Shown: positions 16,540 to 23,871, numbered from the stretch's first letter. The stretch is DNA of 32,887 nucleotides from an uncultured Clostridia bacterium (GCA_934754445.1 CAKVHZ010000013.1:1-32887), one strand, 5' to 3'. The notes: generated from the letters alone by a model not told the origin. Numbers and translations: made by a program.

Positions 16540-18780
16540 ATGGAGAATAAAGATTTAAAATTTATAAAGAAACAATATGGCGAAGATTTTATGCATTTAT
16601 GCAGGACTCTTTTTCCTACAATTTTAGAAAAAGAAGGAATGTTAAGCGATATAATTTCATCTAAATTTGCACCAAGCCATAGTTTATGTGAAGATATGAC
16701 TAAAACAGAAGAAATTTTAAATACTTTTAAAAATTTTATCTTCAATACTTATCATGATAGAATAAAATTAAAAGAAATGAAACTATCTTATAAGGAAATA
16801 AACACTCCAGAAGAACTTTTAGATAAAGCGGGCTATATTTTATACCCAGAATGTAAAACGGAAGAAGAAATTCAAAGTTTTAGAAAATATTGGCAAAAAG
16901 GTGAAGAACTTTGCACTTTCACCTATGGTAATAGATTAAAAAGTTGTAGAGTTTGGTTTGCTATCAAAAAAAATATTGATGAAATTAAAAGAGAGAATTT
17001 TAATTCACCACAAAGGCAAGATGAGTATGGAACTAGTGCAATTAGCATACAATTTACTAGGGGAGAAAATAGCACGCTTTCTATAAAAAATAGATACAAT
17101 CATACTGTTAGTAACCCAGATGCCACTTTTGGCAATAATTTAAATAATATTATTCCAAATTTACATGATTCATTTATCAATACTTATAAAATACATTTAT
17201 CGACTAACAAACAAAGGAACGAATTCCCAGGTTATGTTATGGATAAAAATGGTAAATTTTATAAATATAATGTTATGATACATAACATTTATTACTGCGA
17301 TAACAATGTTGTAATTAAAAATTTTGCACCTATTAATTACGATAAAAGTAGATTTATACTTTTTGAATATTATTTATTAGATTTAAAAGACAAATGTATA
17401 AAGGACCTTACCGAAAGGGAAAAAACAACAAGGACGGATGCTTTTATAAATTCTATAGCTGAAATTGATAGTGTTTCTGTTTTTAAAGAAGAAAATCATG
17501 AACGAACTATTGTTATAAAACCTAAAAATGTTAACGAGAATGAAGAAATTTTTGATATAAAAATCAAATTAAATAAAAACAACAATATAATAGGTTACTT
17601 TAACCCTATTTGCACCGAAATAGGTGAAAGTTTTTTACCTAATAATAAAACAATAAAAGAGTTAGAGTTACCTAATGTAATTAAAATTGATGATTTTTTT
17701 ATGATTTCAAATTTATATTTAAAACATGTAACTTTGCCTAATGTTCAATTCATTGGAGATGGGTTTTTAAATGACATTATAAAGTTGAATTCTATTGATT
17801 TACCAAATGTTAAACAAATAGGAAATAATTTTTTAAAATGGAATACTCAACTTAAAAACTTTTATGCACCAAAATTAGAAGATATAGGGGATAATTTTTT
17901 AATGTCTAATTTTAATATTGAAAAATTAGATTTACCAAGTTGCAAAACGATAGGGCATTCGTTTTTACGGATGAACGAAGATTTAAAAGACCTTAATTTA
18001 CCAAATGTTAATAGAATTGATACTAATTTTTTAAGATATAATAACAAAATATATAAAATTGATTTCCCTTGTTTAAAAGAAGTCGGTTCAGAATTTTTTG
18101 GAAATAACACCGAAATAAAAACCGCAAATTTACCAAAATTAAAAATTGTTGGTTCAAATTTTTTAGCAAATAATTTAGAACTAATTGAATTAAATTTACC
18201 AAATTTAGAAATAGTTGGAAATAATTTTTTAAATGATAATAGAAATTTGTATAAATTAAATTTACCAAATGCAAAATATATAGGTAAATCATTTTTAGAA
18301 AGTAATATTGCTTTAAAAGAATTAATTTTACCAAATGTTAAAGAAATAGATGAATTTTGTTTGGAAAGTAATATTATTATAAACAAAATCGACTTACCAA
18401 ATGTTGAGCAAATTGATGGTATGTTTTTGGTTAAAAATAATAGTATAACTGATATAAATTTACCAAATGTAAAGAAAATTGGTTATAAATTTTTATTTAA
18501 AAATGAAGTAGCAAAGAATGTTTTTATGCCAAATTTAAAAGAAATTGATAATTTATTTTTAAATCAAAATAAATGCTTAGAACAAATCTTTATTCCTAAT
18601 ATTAAAGTGGGAGATGTTAAAAATTCTCATTTTGGAATTGCGATAAATCACCCTAATAGAGATAAAATATTAAAAAAAATTGCCAAAACAAATCAAAAAC
18701 ATGAAAAAGAGATTAATAAAATTAATAAAAAATTAGAAAAAAAGAATAAAAAGAAAAAGATTAATGAATTAGAAAATTAA
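16540..18780 (+). CDS. Leucine-rich-repeat protein with the same N-terminal domain (paralogue 2)
   Basis: 746 aa and no export signal. The first 46 residues are identical to paralogue 1 (differences start with N47H and Y50C). The similarity continues through the RQDEYGTSAISIQFTRG and RYNHTV.NPDATF motifs and the middle region, with more divergence after ~residue 52 and in ~185-235. Fourteen exact 22-residue LRR units follow, then a highly basic tail (KINKKLEKKNKKKKINELEN). AAAGGA lies seven bases before ATG, and it is transcribed with paralogue 1 across a 50-base gap. In the shared 5' end most base differences are silent, meaning an older duplication under selection or partial gene conversion. 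Function unknown; the LRR surface suggests protein binding, with a lysine tail that could bind nucleic acid or acidic membranes (inference). Confidence 0.82.
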   Translation: MENKDLKFIKKQYGEDFMHLCRTLFPTILEKEGMLSDIISSKFAPSHSLCEDMTKTEEILNTFKNFIFNTYHDRIKLKEMKLSYKEINTPEELLDKAGYILYPECKTEEEIQSFRKYWQKGEELCTFTYGNRLKSCRVWFAIKKNIDEIKRENFNSPQRQDEYGTSAISIQFTRGENSTLSIKNRYNHTVSNPDATFGNNLNNIIPNLHDSFINTYKIHLSTNKQRNEFPGYVMDKNGKFYKYNVMIHNIYYCDNNVVIKNFAPINYDKSRFILFEYYLLDLKDKCIKDLTEREKTTRTDAFINSIAEIDSVSVFKEENHERTIVIKPKNVNENEEIFDIKIKLNKNNNIIGYFNPICTEIGESFLPNNKTIKELELPNVIKIDDFFMISNLYLKHVTLPNVQFIGDGFLNDIIKLNSIDLPNVKQIGNNFLKWNTQLKNFYAPKLEDIGDNFLMSNFNIEKLDLPSCKTIGHSFLRMNEDLKDLNLPNVNRIDTNFLRYNNKIYKIDFPCLKEVGSEFFGNNTEIKTANLPKLKIVGSNFLANNLELIELNLPNLEIVGNNFLNDNRNLYKLNLPNAKYIGKSFLESNIALKELILPNVKEIDEFCLESNIIINKIDLPNVEQIDGMFLVKNNSITDINLPNVKKIGYKFLFKNEVAKNVFMPNLKEIDNLFLNQNKCLEQIFIPNIKVGDVKNSHFGIAINHPNRDKILKKIAKTNQKHEKEINKINKKLEKKNKKKKINELEN
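17668..18591 (+). repeat. LRR array 2: fourteen exact 66-base units
   Basis: From the first LPN codon to the start of the fifteenth (partial) unit is 924 bases, exactly 14 x 66 with no indel. Several units are similar at base level; for example AATTTACCAAA recurs at 18127, 18193 and 18259. Confidence 0.88.
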
Positions 18781-18804
18781 AAGGTAGAAATGCCTTTTAA
18801 TTTA
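18779..18804 (+). terminator. Weak terminator after the LRR unit
   Basis: AAAAGG/CCTTTT stem, extended by U-G and A-U pairs to a GAAA tetraloop (18787-18790), then AATTTATT. The rest of 18805-18937 holds no gene I can see; it is AT-rich spacer before the rplU promoter. Confidence 0.6.
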
Positions 18805-18937
18805 TTATATTAATAAATGAACAAAATAAATAAATGATTAAATTTTGATTTTTATTTTAGAAAATTATAATGCAAAATTAAAAAAAATATTAAGTTAGAA
18901 AAATTTACTATGTTTTTGAAAAGTTTTTTAAAAATAA

Positions 18938-18966
18938 TTGACAAATTAATATTTTTGTGCAATAAT
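18938..18966 (+). promoter_or_regulatory. rplU operon promoter
   Basis: TTGACA, 17-base spacer, AATAAT preceded by TGTGC (extended -10). Predicted start near 18973 gives a leader of about 80 bases. Confidence 0.8.
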
Positions 18967-18977
18967 AAACGAAGTAC

Positions 18978-19031
18978 CGCATAAAATGGGCTTTTAAGAA
19001 AATTATTTAGTAATTTCGCCTTTATTTAGCG
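18978..19031 (+). promoter_or_regulatory. Candidate L21 (rplU) leader hairpin
   Basis: A nested hairpin can be drawn. CGC 18978-18980 pairs with GCG 19029-19031, ATAAA 18981-18985 with TTTAT 19021-19025, GGC 18989-18991 with GCC 19018-19020, and GAAAATTA with TAATTTC around a TTTAG loop. Three-base bulges sit on alternating sides. It lies between the promoter and the SD (AAGGAGG 19041-19047). Firmicutes have a described L21 leader at this location; I propose that identity without an alignment. Confidence 0.55.
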
Positions 19032-19054
19032 AGTTTTAGCAAGGAGGAAGTTAT

Positions 19055-19357
19055 ATGTTTTGTATAGTTGAAGCTGGTGGAAAACAATATAAAGTTTCTG
19101 TAGGGGAATCTTTCAACGTAGAAAAAATTGATGCTAATGTAAACGATAAAGTTGATTTAAAAGTATTAATGCTTGTTGATGGCGATAAAATAGAAACAGG
19201 TAATCCTTATTTAACAAAAACTGCACAATGTGAAGTCGTTAAACAAGGCAAAGAAGCAAAAGTTATTGTTATTCGTTATAAAGCTAAAAAGAATGTTAAA
19301 AAACGTCAAGGTCATCGTCAACCTTTCACTACTTTAAAATTAGTAGAAGTTAAATAA
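19055..19357 (+). CDS. rplU: 50S ribosomal protein L21
   Basis: 100 aa, the normal L21 length. Opens with the signature IVEAGGKQYKVSVGES and contains the basic C-terminal RNA-binding segment YKAKKNVKKRQGHRQPFT. L21 binds 23S rRNA in the large subunit. AAGGAGG seven bases upstream is an ideal SD. Its stop overlaps the prp start (TAATG). The order rplU-prp-rpmA is the standard firmicute operon; a structured leader and a strong promoter precede it. Confidence 0.98.
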   Translation: MFCIVEAGGKQYKVSVGESFNVEKIDANVNDKVDLKVLMLVDGDKIETGNPYLTKTAQCEVVKQGKEAKVIVIRYKAKKNVKKRQGHRQPFTTLKLVEVK

Positions 19358-19692
19358 TGACGAATATTGAACTTATTTATAACGATAATAACAAAATAGA
19401 AAAAGTTACAGTAAATGGGCATGCCAATTATTCAAATGGCGACGACATTGTGTGTGCAAGTGTTTCAACTTTAACTCAAACTGCAATACTTGGGTTAGTT
19501 AAAGTTGTTGGTCTTGATATAAACTATGATGTTGAAGATGGCTTTTTAACTTTTGATATTCCACAAGATTTGTCTTATGAAGATGGGATTATGGTAGATG
19601 CAATAATGCAAACCATGAAAGAAGGATTACTCGATTTAGAATCGGGTTACAAAAAATTTGTTAAATTGGAGGAAAAATACAATGTTTATTAA
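19357..19692 (+). CDS. prp: Ribosomal-processing cysteine protease Prp
   Basis: 111 aa. Prp (YsxB) is the cysteine protease that removes the N-terminal extension of ribosomal protein L27 in Firmicutes and relatives. The conserved catalytic dyad is visible: His22 in NGHANYS and Cys33 in DDIVCASVS. The flexible loop between them (ANYSNGDDIV) has the usual length. It is encoded between its ribosomal neighbours: one-base overlap with rplU, 11-base overlap with rpmA, whose SD (GGAGG) lies in prp. This ties protease and substrate translation together. Confidence 0.95.
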   Translation: MTNIELIYNDNNKIEKVTVNGHANYSNGDDIVCASVSTLTQTAILGLVKVVGLDINYDVEDGFLTFDIPQDLSYEDGIMVDAIMQTMKEGLLDLESGYKKFVKLEEKYNVY

Positions 19693-19957
19693 TTTGCAAT
19701 TGTTCGCTCACCACAAAGGTGGCGGTAGCACTAAAAACGGTAGAGATAGTGTTTCTAAACGATTAGGCGTTAAAAGATACGATGGCGAAAGAGTTTTAGC
19801 TGGAAATATCATTGTTCGTCAAAAAGGAACAAAAATTCATCCTGGTAATAACGTAGGAATGGGTAAAGATTATACTCTATTCGCTTTAAAAGATGGTGTT
19901 GTTAAATTTGGTTACAAATGTAAAGACACTAAAAATGTAAGTATAGTTACAGACTAA
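19682..19957 (+). CDS. rpmA: 50S ribosomal protein L27, with Prp-cleaved leader
   Basis: 91 aa. Start ATG 19682 is set by GGAGG at 19668-19672; an in-frame TTG at 19658 precedes that SD and is rejected. The product begins with an eight-residue extension MFINLQLF before AHHKGGGSTKNGRDS, the conserved L27 N-terminus that reaches the peptidyl-transferase centre. Prp cleaves in the related firmicute extension (LQFF before A); here the motif is LQLF, so Prp specificity may be slightly shifted. The body (GVKRYDGERVLAGNIIVRQ, GTKIHPGNNVGMGKDYTLFA) is canonical. obg, often next in this operon, is absent; a terminator follows. Confidence 0.97.
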   Translation: MFINLQLFAHHKGGGSTKNGRDSVSKRLGVKRYDGERVLAGNIIVRQKGTKIHPGNNVGMGKDYTLFALKDGVVKFGYKCKDTKNVSIVTD

Positions 19958-19959
19958 TT

Positions 19960-19986
19960 AAAATCGGTTTTAACCGATTTTTTTAT
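19960..19986 (+). terminator. Terminator of rplU-prp-rpmA
   Basis: AAAATCGGTT/AACCGATTTT (19960-19969, 19972-19981) with continuing T's. Realistic loop is TTTTAA. Confidence 0.85.
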
Positions 19987-20014
19987 TGCAAAAATTGTTG
20001 AAATTTGTTATAAT
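19986..20014 (+). promoter_or_regulatory. Promoter of the OGG-type glycosylase, directly at its start codon
   Basis: TTGCAA, 17-base spacer, TATAAT preceded by TGT. The -10 ends 5 bases before ATG 20020, so the RNA would begin at or next to the start codon. Confidence 0.7.
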
Positions 20015-20019
20015 TTATT

Positions 20020-20859
20020 ATGCAAAATTATTATATAGAAAATGGTAAAATTATAGTTACAAATCTAAACGAATTTAATGTAGTTCACATTTTAGAATGT
20101 GGTCAAGTTTTTAGATATAAAAAGTTTGATGGTTATTATGAAATTTATTCTACTAATAAAAAAGCAAAAATAATAGATTATAAAAATAGGATAGAAATTT
20201 TAACGGATGATATAGATTATTTTGTAAAATACTTTGATTTAAACACAAACTACACCTTAATTAAACAAAAATTGGGGAAGTTTGATGTTCTTACAAAAAT
20301 GATTAACTCAGCTTATGGCATACGAATTTTAAGGCAAGATAAGTTTGAAATGATTATTAGTTTTATAATTTCTGCAAACAACAATATAAAAAGAATACAA
20401 ATGATTATAGAATCTTTATGCTCTAAATTTGGAACAAATATGGGAGATTTCTATGCTTTTCCAACAAGAGAACAATTACTAAATGCTAGTGTTGAAGATT
20501 TTAAAAATTGTGGGGCAGGTTATAGAGCAGAGTATTTATATAAAGTTGTTAGAGAATTAGAAAATTTTGATTATTCCTTTATAGAAAACTCTAAAAGCAC
20601 CGATTGTTTACCAATTTTATTAAAACTGAGTGGAGTGGGACCCAAGGTTGCCGATTGTATACTACTTTTTGGCTTTTATAAACAAGATGTTTTCCCTGTT
20701 GACACGTGGATAATCAAAGTTTATAACGATTATTTTGCTAAAACTCCTACTACAGATGTTAAATTTATAAGAAAACAACTTACAAATATTTTTAAAAACT
20801 TATCAGGCTATGCTCAACAATATCTTTTCTATTATAAAAGAGTGCTAGAAGATAATTAA
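20020..20859 (+). CDS. 8-oxoguanine DNA glycosylase (OGG/AlkA superfamily)
   Basis: 279 aa. The N-terminal OGG_N-like domain includes the base-recognition stretch ILECGQVFRY (~27-36). The HhH-GPD fold covers ~100-275. The helix-hairpin-helix KLSGVGPKVADCILLFG carries the catalytic Lys209, and the GPD loop FPVDTW has Asp228, so a bifunctional glycosylase/lyase is expected. It excises oxidised guanine from DNA. No SD is visible before ATG; the promoter -10 ends five bases upstream, so it is probably translated from a leaderless mRNA. Internal methionines downstream would delete the conserved N-terminal domain and are rejected. It is monocistronic. Confidence 0.92.
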   Translation: MQNYYIENGKIIVTNLNEFNVVHILECGQVFRYKKFDGYYEIYSTNKKAKIIDYKNRIEILTDDIDYFVKYFDLNTNYTLIKQKLGKFDVLTKMINSAYGIRILRQDKFEMIISFIISANNNIKRIQMIIESLCSKFGTNMGDFYAFPTREQLLNASVEDFKNCGAGYRAEYLYKVVRELENFDYSFIENSKSTDCLPILLKLSGVGPKVADCILLFGFYKQDVFPVDTWIIKVYNDYFAKTPTTDVKFIRKQLTNIFKNLSGYAQQYLFYYKRVLEDN

Positions 20860-20886
20860 AATTTTAAGAATAATTACCATATAAAT

Positions 20887-20924
20887 AAATAGATAAAAAT
20901 TTTCAATATTTTATCTATTTTTTT
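20887..20924 (+). terminator. Terminator after the OGG-type glycosylase
   Basis: AAATAGATAAAA (20887-20898) pairs with TTTTATCTATTT (20909-20920), followed by T's. The remaining spacer to 21010 is AT-rich with nothing else identified. Confidence 0.75.
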
Positions 20925-21010
20925 ATGTCTTATTTTAATTAATAAAAATAGTTATTAATAAATAATTTTAAAAAAATTCTTAAATAATTTTAAAAAATAG
21001 TATAAAATAA

Positions 21011-21039
21011 TTGACAAAATTTTTTAAAAAAAATACCAT
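21011..21039 (+). promoter_or_regulatory. nrdD promoter
   Basis: TTGACA 21011-21016 and TACCAT 21034-21039 (17-base spacer). A better-looking TATATA at 21039-21044 would need a 22-base spacer. The -10 is covered by the first NrdR-like box. Confidence 0.6.
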
Positions 21040-21048
21040 ATATAGTGA
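21033..21048 (+). promoter_or_regulatory. NrdR-like box 1
   Basis: ATACCATATATAGTGA matches 13 of 16 positions of the NrdR box as I recall it (acaCwAtATaTwGtgt), including the C...G core. It overlaps the -10, where a repressor would block polymerase. Confidence 0.7.
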
Positions 21049-21064
21049 ATTGAAAATTCATTTT

Positions 21065-21080
21065 TAACTAAATATAGTAT
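21065..21080 (+). promoter_or_regulatory. NrdR-like box 2
   Basis: TAACTAAATATAGTAT matches 12 of 16 positions. It starts 32 bases (three helical turns) after box 1, the usual spacing of paired NrdR sites, and ends just before the SD AAAGGAG (21083-21089). Confidence 0.68.
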
Positions 21081-21097
21081 TTAAAGGAGTTTTGTTT

Positions 21098-23221
21098 ATG
21101 ATACAAGTTGTTAAAAAAGATGGAACAATAGAAGACTTTAATATTAATAAAGTTGTTTCCGCAATAAGCAAAAGTGCTTACAGGGCTTTGGTTAAATTCA
21201 CTGATGAAGAAATTAACAATATTTGTAACTATGTTGAAAAAAGGGTTAAAGAAGAAATGGTAGATGATAAAGTTACCGTTCCTATGATGCACAATATTGT
21301 AGAAAGTGCCTTAGAAAAAGTTAAACCCGAAGTGGCAAAAAGTTATAAAGATTATAGAAATTATAAGCAAGATTTTGTTAAAATGCTTGATGATGTTTAC
21401 AAAAAAAGTCAAGCAATTATGTATGTTGGAGATAAAGAAAATAGTAATGCAGATTCTGCACTTGTTTCTACTAAAAGAAGTTTAATTTTTAATCAATTAA
21501 ATAAAGCACTTTATCAAAAATTCTTTTTAACTAACGACGAATTGCAGGCTTGTAGAGATGGATATATTTATGTTCATGATATGAGTGCAAGAAGAGATAC
21601 TATGAATTGTTGCTTGTTTGATGTTGGAGCTGTATTGAAAGGTGGCTTTGAAATGGGCAATATTTGGTATAACGAACCAAAAAGTTTAGATGTCGCTTTT
21701 GATGTTATCGGCGATATTGTTTTAAGTGCAGCAAGTCAACAATATGGCGGTTTTACAGTAAGTGAAATTGATAAACTTTTAATTCCTTATGCAGAAAGAA
21801 GTTATAATTCTTTTGTAGAGAAATATGAAAGTTTAGGTTTAAGCAAAGAAAAGAGCGAAGAACAAGCATTAAAAGATGTTGAAACCGATTTTAGAAAAGG
21901 TTTCCAAGGCTTAGAATATAAATTTAATACTGTTGCTTCTAGTAGGGGCGATTATCCGTTTATAACTGTTACTGCTGGTCTTTCTACTGATAGATTTGGC
22001 AAAATGGCAACGATTTGCTTGTTAGAAACTCGTAAAGGCGGTCAAGGTAAAAAAGGAAATAAAAAGCCAGTGCTTTTCCCTAAAATTGTATTTTTATATG
22101 ATGAAAATTTACATGGAGAAGGTAAAGAACTTGAAGATGTATTCAATTGTGCAATAGAATGCAGTAAAAAAACTATGTATCCTGATTATTTAAGTTTAAC
22201 TGGAGAAGGATATGTTGCTTCTATTTATAAAAAATATCATAAAGTAATTAGCCCTATGGGGTGTAGAGCATTTTTATCACCTTGGTTTGAACGTGGTGGA
22301 ATGGAGCCAGCGGATAGTGAAGATGAACCAGTTTTTGTAGGCAGATTTAATATTGGTGCTATTAGTTTACATCTACCTTTAATTTATGCAAAAGCAAAAA
22401 AAGAAGGAAAAGATTTCTATGAAGTTTTAGATTATTATTTGGAATTAATTAGAAATCTGCATTTACGAACATATGATTATATCGGTGAACTTCGTGCAAG
22501 CACTAATCCACTAGCATATTGTATGGGCGGATTTTATGGCGGACATTTAAATTTTCACGATAAAGTTAAACCAATACTAAAATCTGCAACTGCAAGTTTT
22601 GGAATAACTGCTTTAAACGAATTACAACAACTTTATAACAAAAAATCTATTGCCGAAGATGGCGAGTTTGCATTAGAAGTAATGGAATATATAAATAAAA
22701 AAGTTAATGAGTTTAAAAAACAAGATGGTAGACTTTATGCGATATATGGAACTCCTGCTGAAAGTTTGTGCGGTCTTCAAATTACTCAGTTTAGAAAACT
22801 TTTTGGAATTGTTCCTAATGTATCTGATAGAGAATATATTTCAAATAGTTTCCATTGTCATGTAACTGAAGACATTACACCTATAGAAAAGCAAGACAAA
22901 GAAGCAAGATTCTGGAATTTACTTAATGGTGGAAAAATTCAATATGTTAAATATCCTATTAATTACAACACACAAGCCGTTAAAAGTCTAATTCGTCGTG
23001 CCATGAAAATGGGGTTATATGAAGGTGTTAATCTTTCACTATCTTTTTGCGATGATTGTGGTCATGAAGAACTTAATATGGATGTTTGCCCTAAATGTGG
23101 TAGTAAAAATTTAACTAAGATAGATAGAATGAATGGATACTTATCTTATTCAAGAGTGCATGGAGATACTCGTTTAAATAGTGCCAAAATGGCTGAAATT
23201 AAAGATAGAAGGAGTATGTAA
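21098..23221 (+). CDS. nrdD: Anaerobic ribonucleoside-triphosphate reductase NrdD
   Basis: 707 aa, class III reductase making dNTPs without oxygen. Residues 1-~90 are an ATP-cone (VVKKDGTIEDFNINKV...), the allosteric activity site. The catalytic barrel includes RRDTMNCCLFD and SPMGCRAFLSPW, whose cysteine is the likely thiyl-radical residue. Near the C-terminus a zinc site is formed by Cys651, Cys654, Cys664 and Cys667. The glycyl radical is Gly680 in RMNGYLSYSR. ATG 21098 is used because AAAGGAG lies eight bases upstream; an in-frame TTG at 21092 would be too close. nrdG follows immediately. Two NrdR-like boxes in the promoter imply repression when dATP/ATP-loaded NrdR is present. Confidence 0.97.
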   Translation: MIQVVKKDGTIEDFNINKVVSAISKSAYRALVKFTDEEINNICNYVEKRVKEEMVDDKVTVPMMHNIVESALEKVKPEVAKSYKDYRNYKQDFVKMLDDVYKKSQAIMYVGDKENSNADSALVSTKRSLIFNQLNKALYQKFFLTNDELQACRDGYIYVHDMSARRDTMNCCLFDVGAVLKGGFEMGNIWYNEPKSLDVAFDVIGDIVLSAASQQYGGFTVSEIDKLLIPYAERSYNSFVEKYESLGLSKEKSEEQALKDVETDFRKGFQGLEYKFNTVASSRGDYPFITVTAGLSTDRFGKMATICLLETRKGGQGKKGNKKPVLFPKIVFLYDENLHGEGKELEDVFNCAIECSKKTMYPDYLSLTGEGYVASIYKKYHKVISPMGCRAFLSPWFERGGMEPADSEDEPVFVGRFNIGAISLHLPLIYAKAKKEGKDFYEVLDYYLELIRNLHLRTYDYIGELRASTNPLAYCMGGFYGGHLNFHDKVKPILKSATASFGITALNELQQLYNKKSIAEDGEFALEVMEYINKKVNEFKKQDGRLYAIYGTPAESLCGLQITQFRKLFGIVPNVSDREYISNSFHCHVTEDITPIEKQDKEARFWNLLNGGKIQYVKYPINYNTQAVKSLIRRAMKMGLYEGVNLSLSFCDDCGHEELNMDVCPKCGSKNLTKIDRMNGYLSYSRVHGDTRLNSAKMAEIKDRRSM

Positions 23222-23731
23222 ATGAATTACCATAATATTACTAAAGATGATATGTTAAATGGTGAAGGCTTAAGAGTTGTTTTGTGGGTAGCAGGGTGTA
23301 ACCATCACTGTAAAGGTTGTCATAACCCTATTACTTGGAATGAAAATGATGGACTACCATTTGACGATAATGCAAAAAATGAAATATTTGAATTATTAAA
23401 CCGAGATTACATTAGTGGCATTACTTTTAGTGGGGGCGACCCTTTAATGCCATGCAATAGAGAAAAAGTGGGTGAATTAATTAAAGAGATACATAATAAA
23501 TATCCAAACAAAACCATTTGGGTTTATACGGGTTATAAATTTGAAGAAGTTAAAAATTTACCGTTTATTAAATATGTTGATGTTTTAGTAGACGGCGAAT
23601 TTGTAGAAGAACTAAAAGATGTAAATTTGTTTTGGAAAGGTAGTAGCAATCAAAAAGTTATAGATGTTAAAAAATCTTTAATTGAAAATAAAATAGTTCT
23701 TCATTGTAATAACTACGATTATAATGTTTAA
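23222..23731 (+). CDS. nrdG: Anaerobic ribonucleotide reductase activating protein NrdG
   Basis: 169-aa radical SAM enzyme that installs the glycyl radical on NrdD. The 4Fe-4S site is GCNHHCKGCHNP (Cys26, Cys30, Cys33; C-x3-C-x2-C). SAM-binding features ITFSGGDPL and WVYTGYKFEEV follow. Start ATG comes immediately after the nrdD stop (TAA 23219-23221), with AAGGAGT inside the nrdD end, so the pair is translationally linked and stoichiometry is kept. No terminator hairpin is obvious after it; the next promoter, for dut, starts 22 bases later. Confidence 0.97.
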   Translation: MNYHNITKDDMLNGEGLRVVLWVAGCNHHCKGCHNPITWNENDGLPFDDNAKNEIFELLNRDYISGITFSGGDPLMPCNREKVGELIKEIHNKYPNKTIWVYTGYKFEEVKNLPFIKYVDVLVDGEFVEELKDVNLFWKGSSNQKVIDVKKSLIENKIVLHCNNYDYNV

Positions 23732-23752
23732 TTGAAAAATGCTTAAATTTTG

Positions 23753-23781
23753 TTGCAAGATTTATAATTTTATGATAAAAT
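23753..23781 (+). promoter_or_regulatory. dut promoter
   Basis: TTGCAA, 17-base spacer, TAAAAT preceded by TATGA (extended -10). Predicted start near 23788, 84 bases before the dut ATG. Confidence 0.7.
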
Positions 23782-23791
23782 ATATTTAATG

Positions 23792-23854
23792 AAAACGGAT
23801 AGGTATTAAGTTAATTTATTAATGATTTTTTAACACACTATCTGTTTTTTTTTT
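23792..23854 (+). promoter_or_regulatory. Terminator-like hairpin leader upstream of dut
   Basis: AAAACGGATAG (23792-23802) pairs with CTATCTGTTTT (23838-23848) with one G-U. A second inner stem GTTAA/TTAAC (23810-23814 with 23830-23834) is possible. Ten T's (23845-23854) follow directly. It lies after the promoter and before the SD (AAGGA), so it could attenuate dut or be a protein- or ligand-responsive element. The alternative is an nrdDG terminator that transcripts from the dut promoter must also pass. Confidence 0.6.
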
Positions 23855-23871
23855 AAAAGGAAGATTTATAC

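Noticed and set aside
17862..18386. Long open frame on the minus strand opposite the LRR array, and a similar one at 15637-15906
   Set aside because: It is a periodic shadow of the 66-base repeat (hydrophobic, Phe/Leu-rich repeats). No SD or promoter, and the + strand frame is far better supported.
14531..18780. CRISPR array or mobile repeat explanation for the repeated DNA
   Set aside because: Repeats are in frame, 66 bases, divergent, without spacers, and encode an LRR pattern.
10957..18780. Prophage or integrated element in the accessory block
   Set aside because: No integrase, capsid, terminase, transposase or direct-repeat ends seen.
23732..23871. Purine-type (2'-dG) riboswitch upstream of dut
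   Set aside because: The hairpin lacks the conserved purine-riboswitch core; only a generic hairpin with U-run can be supported.
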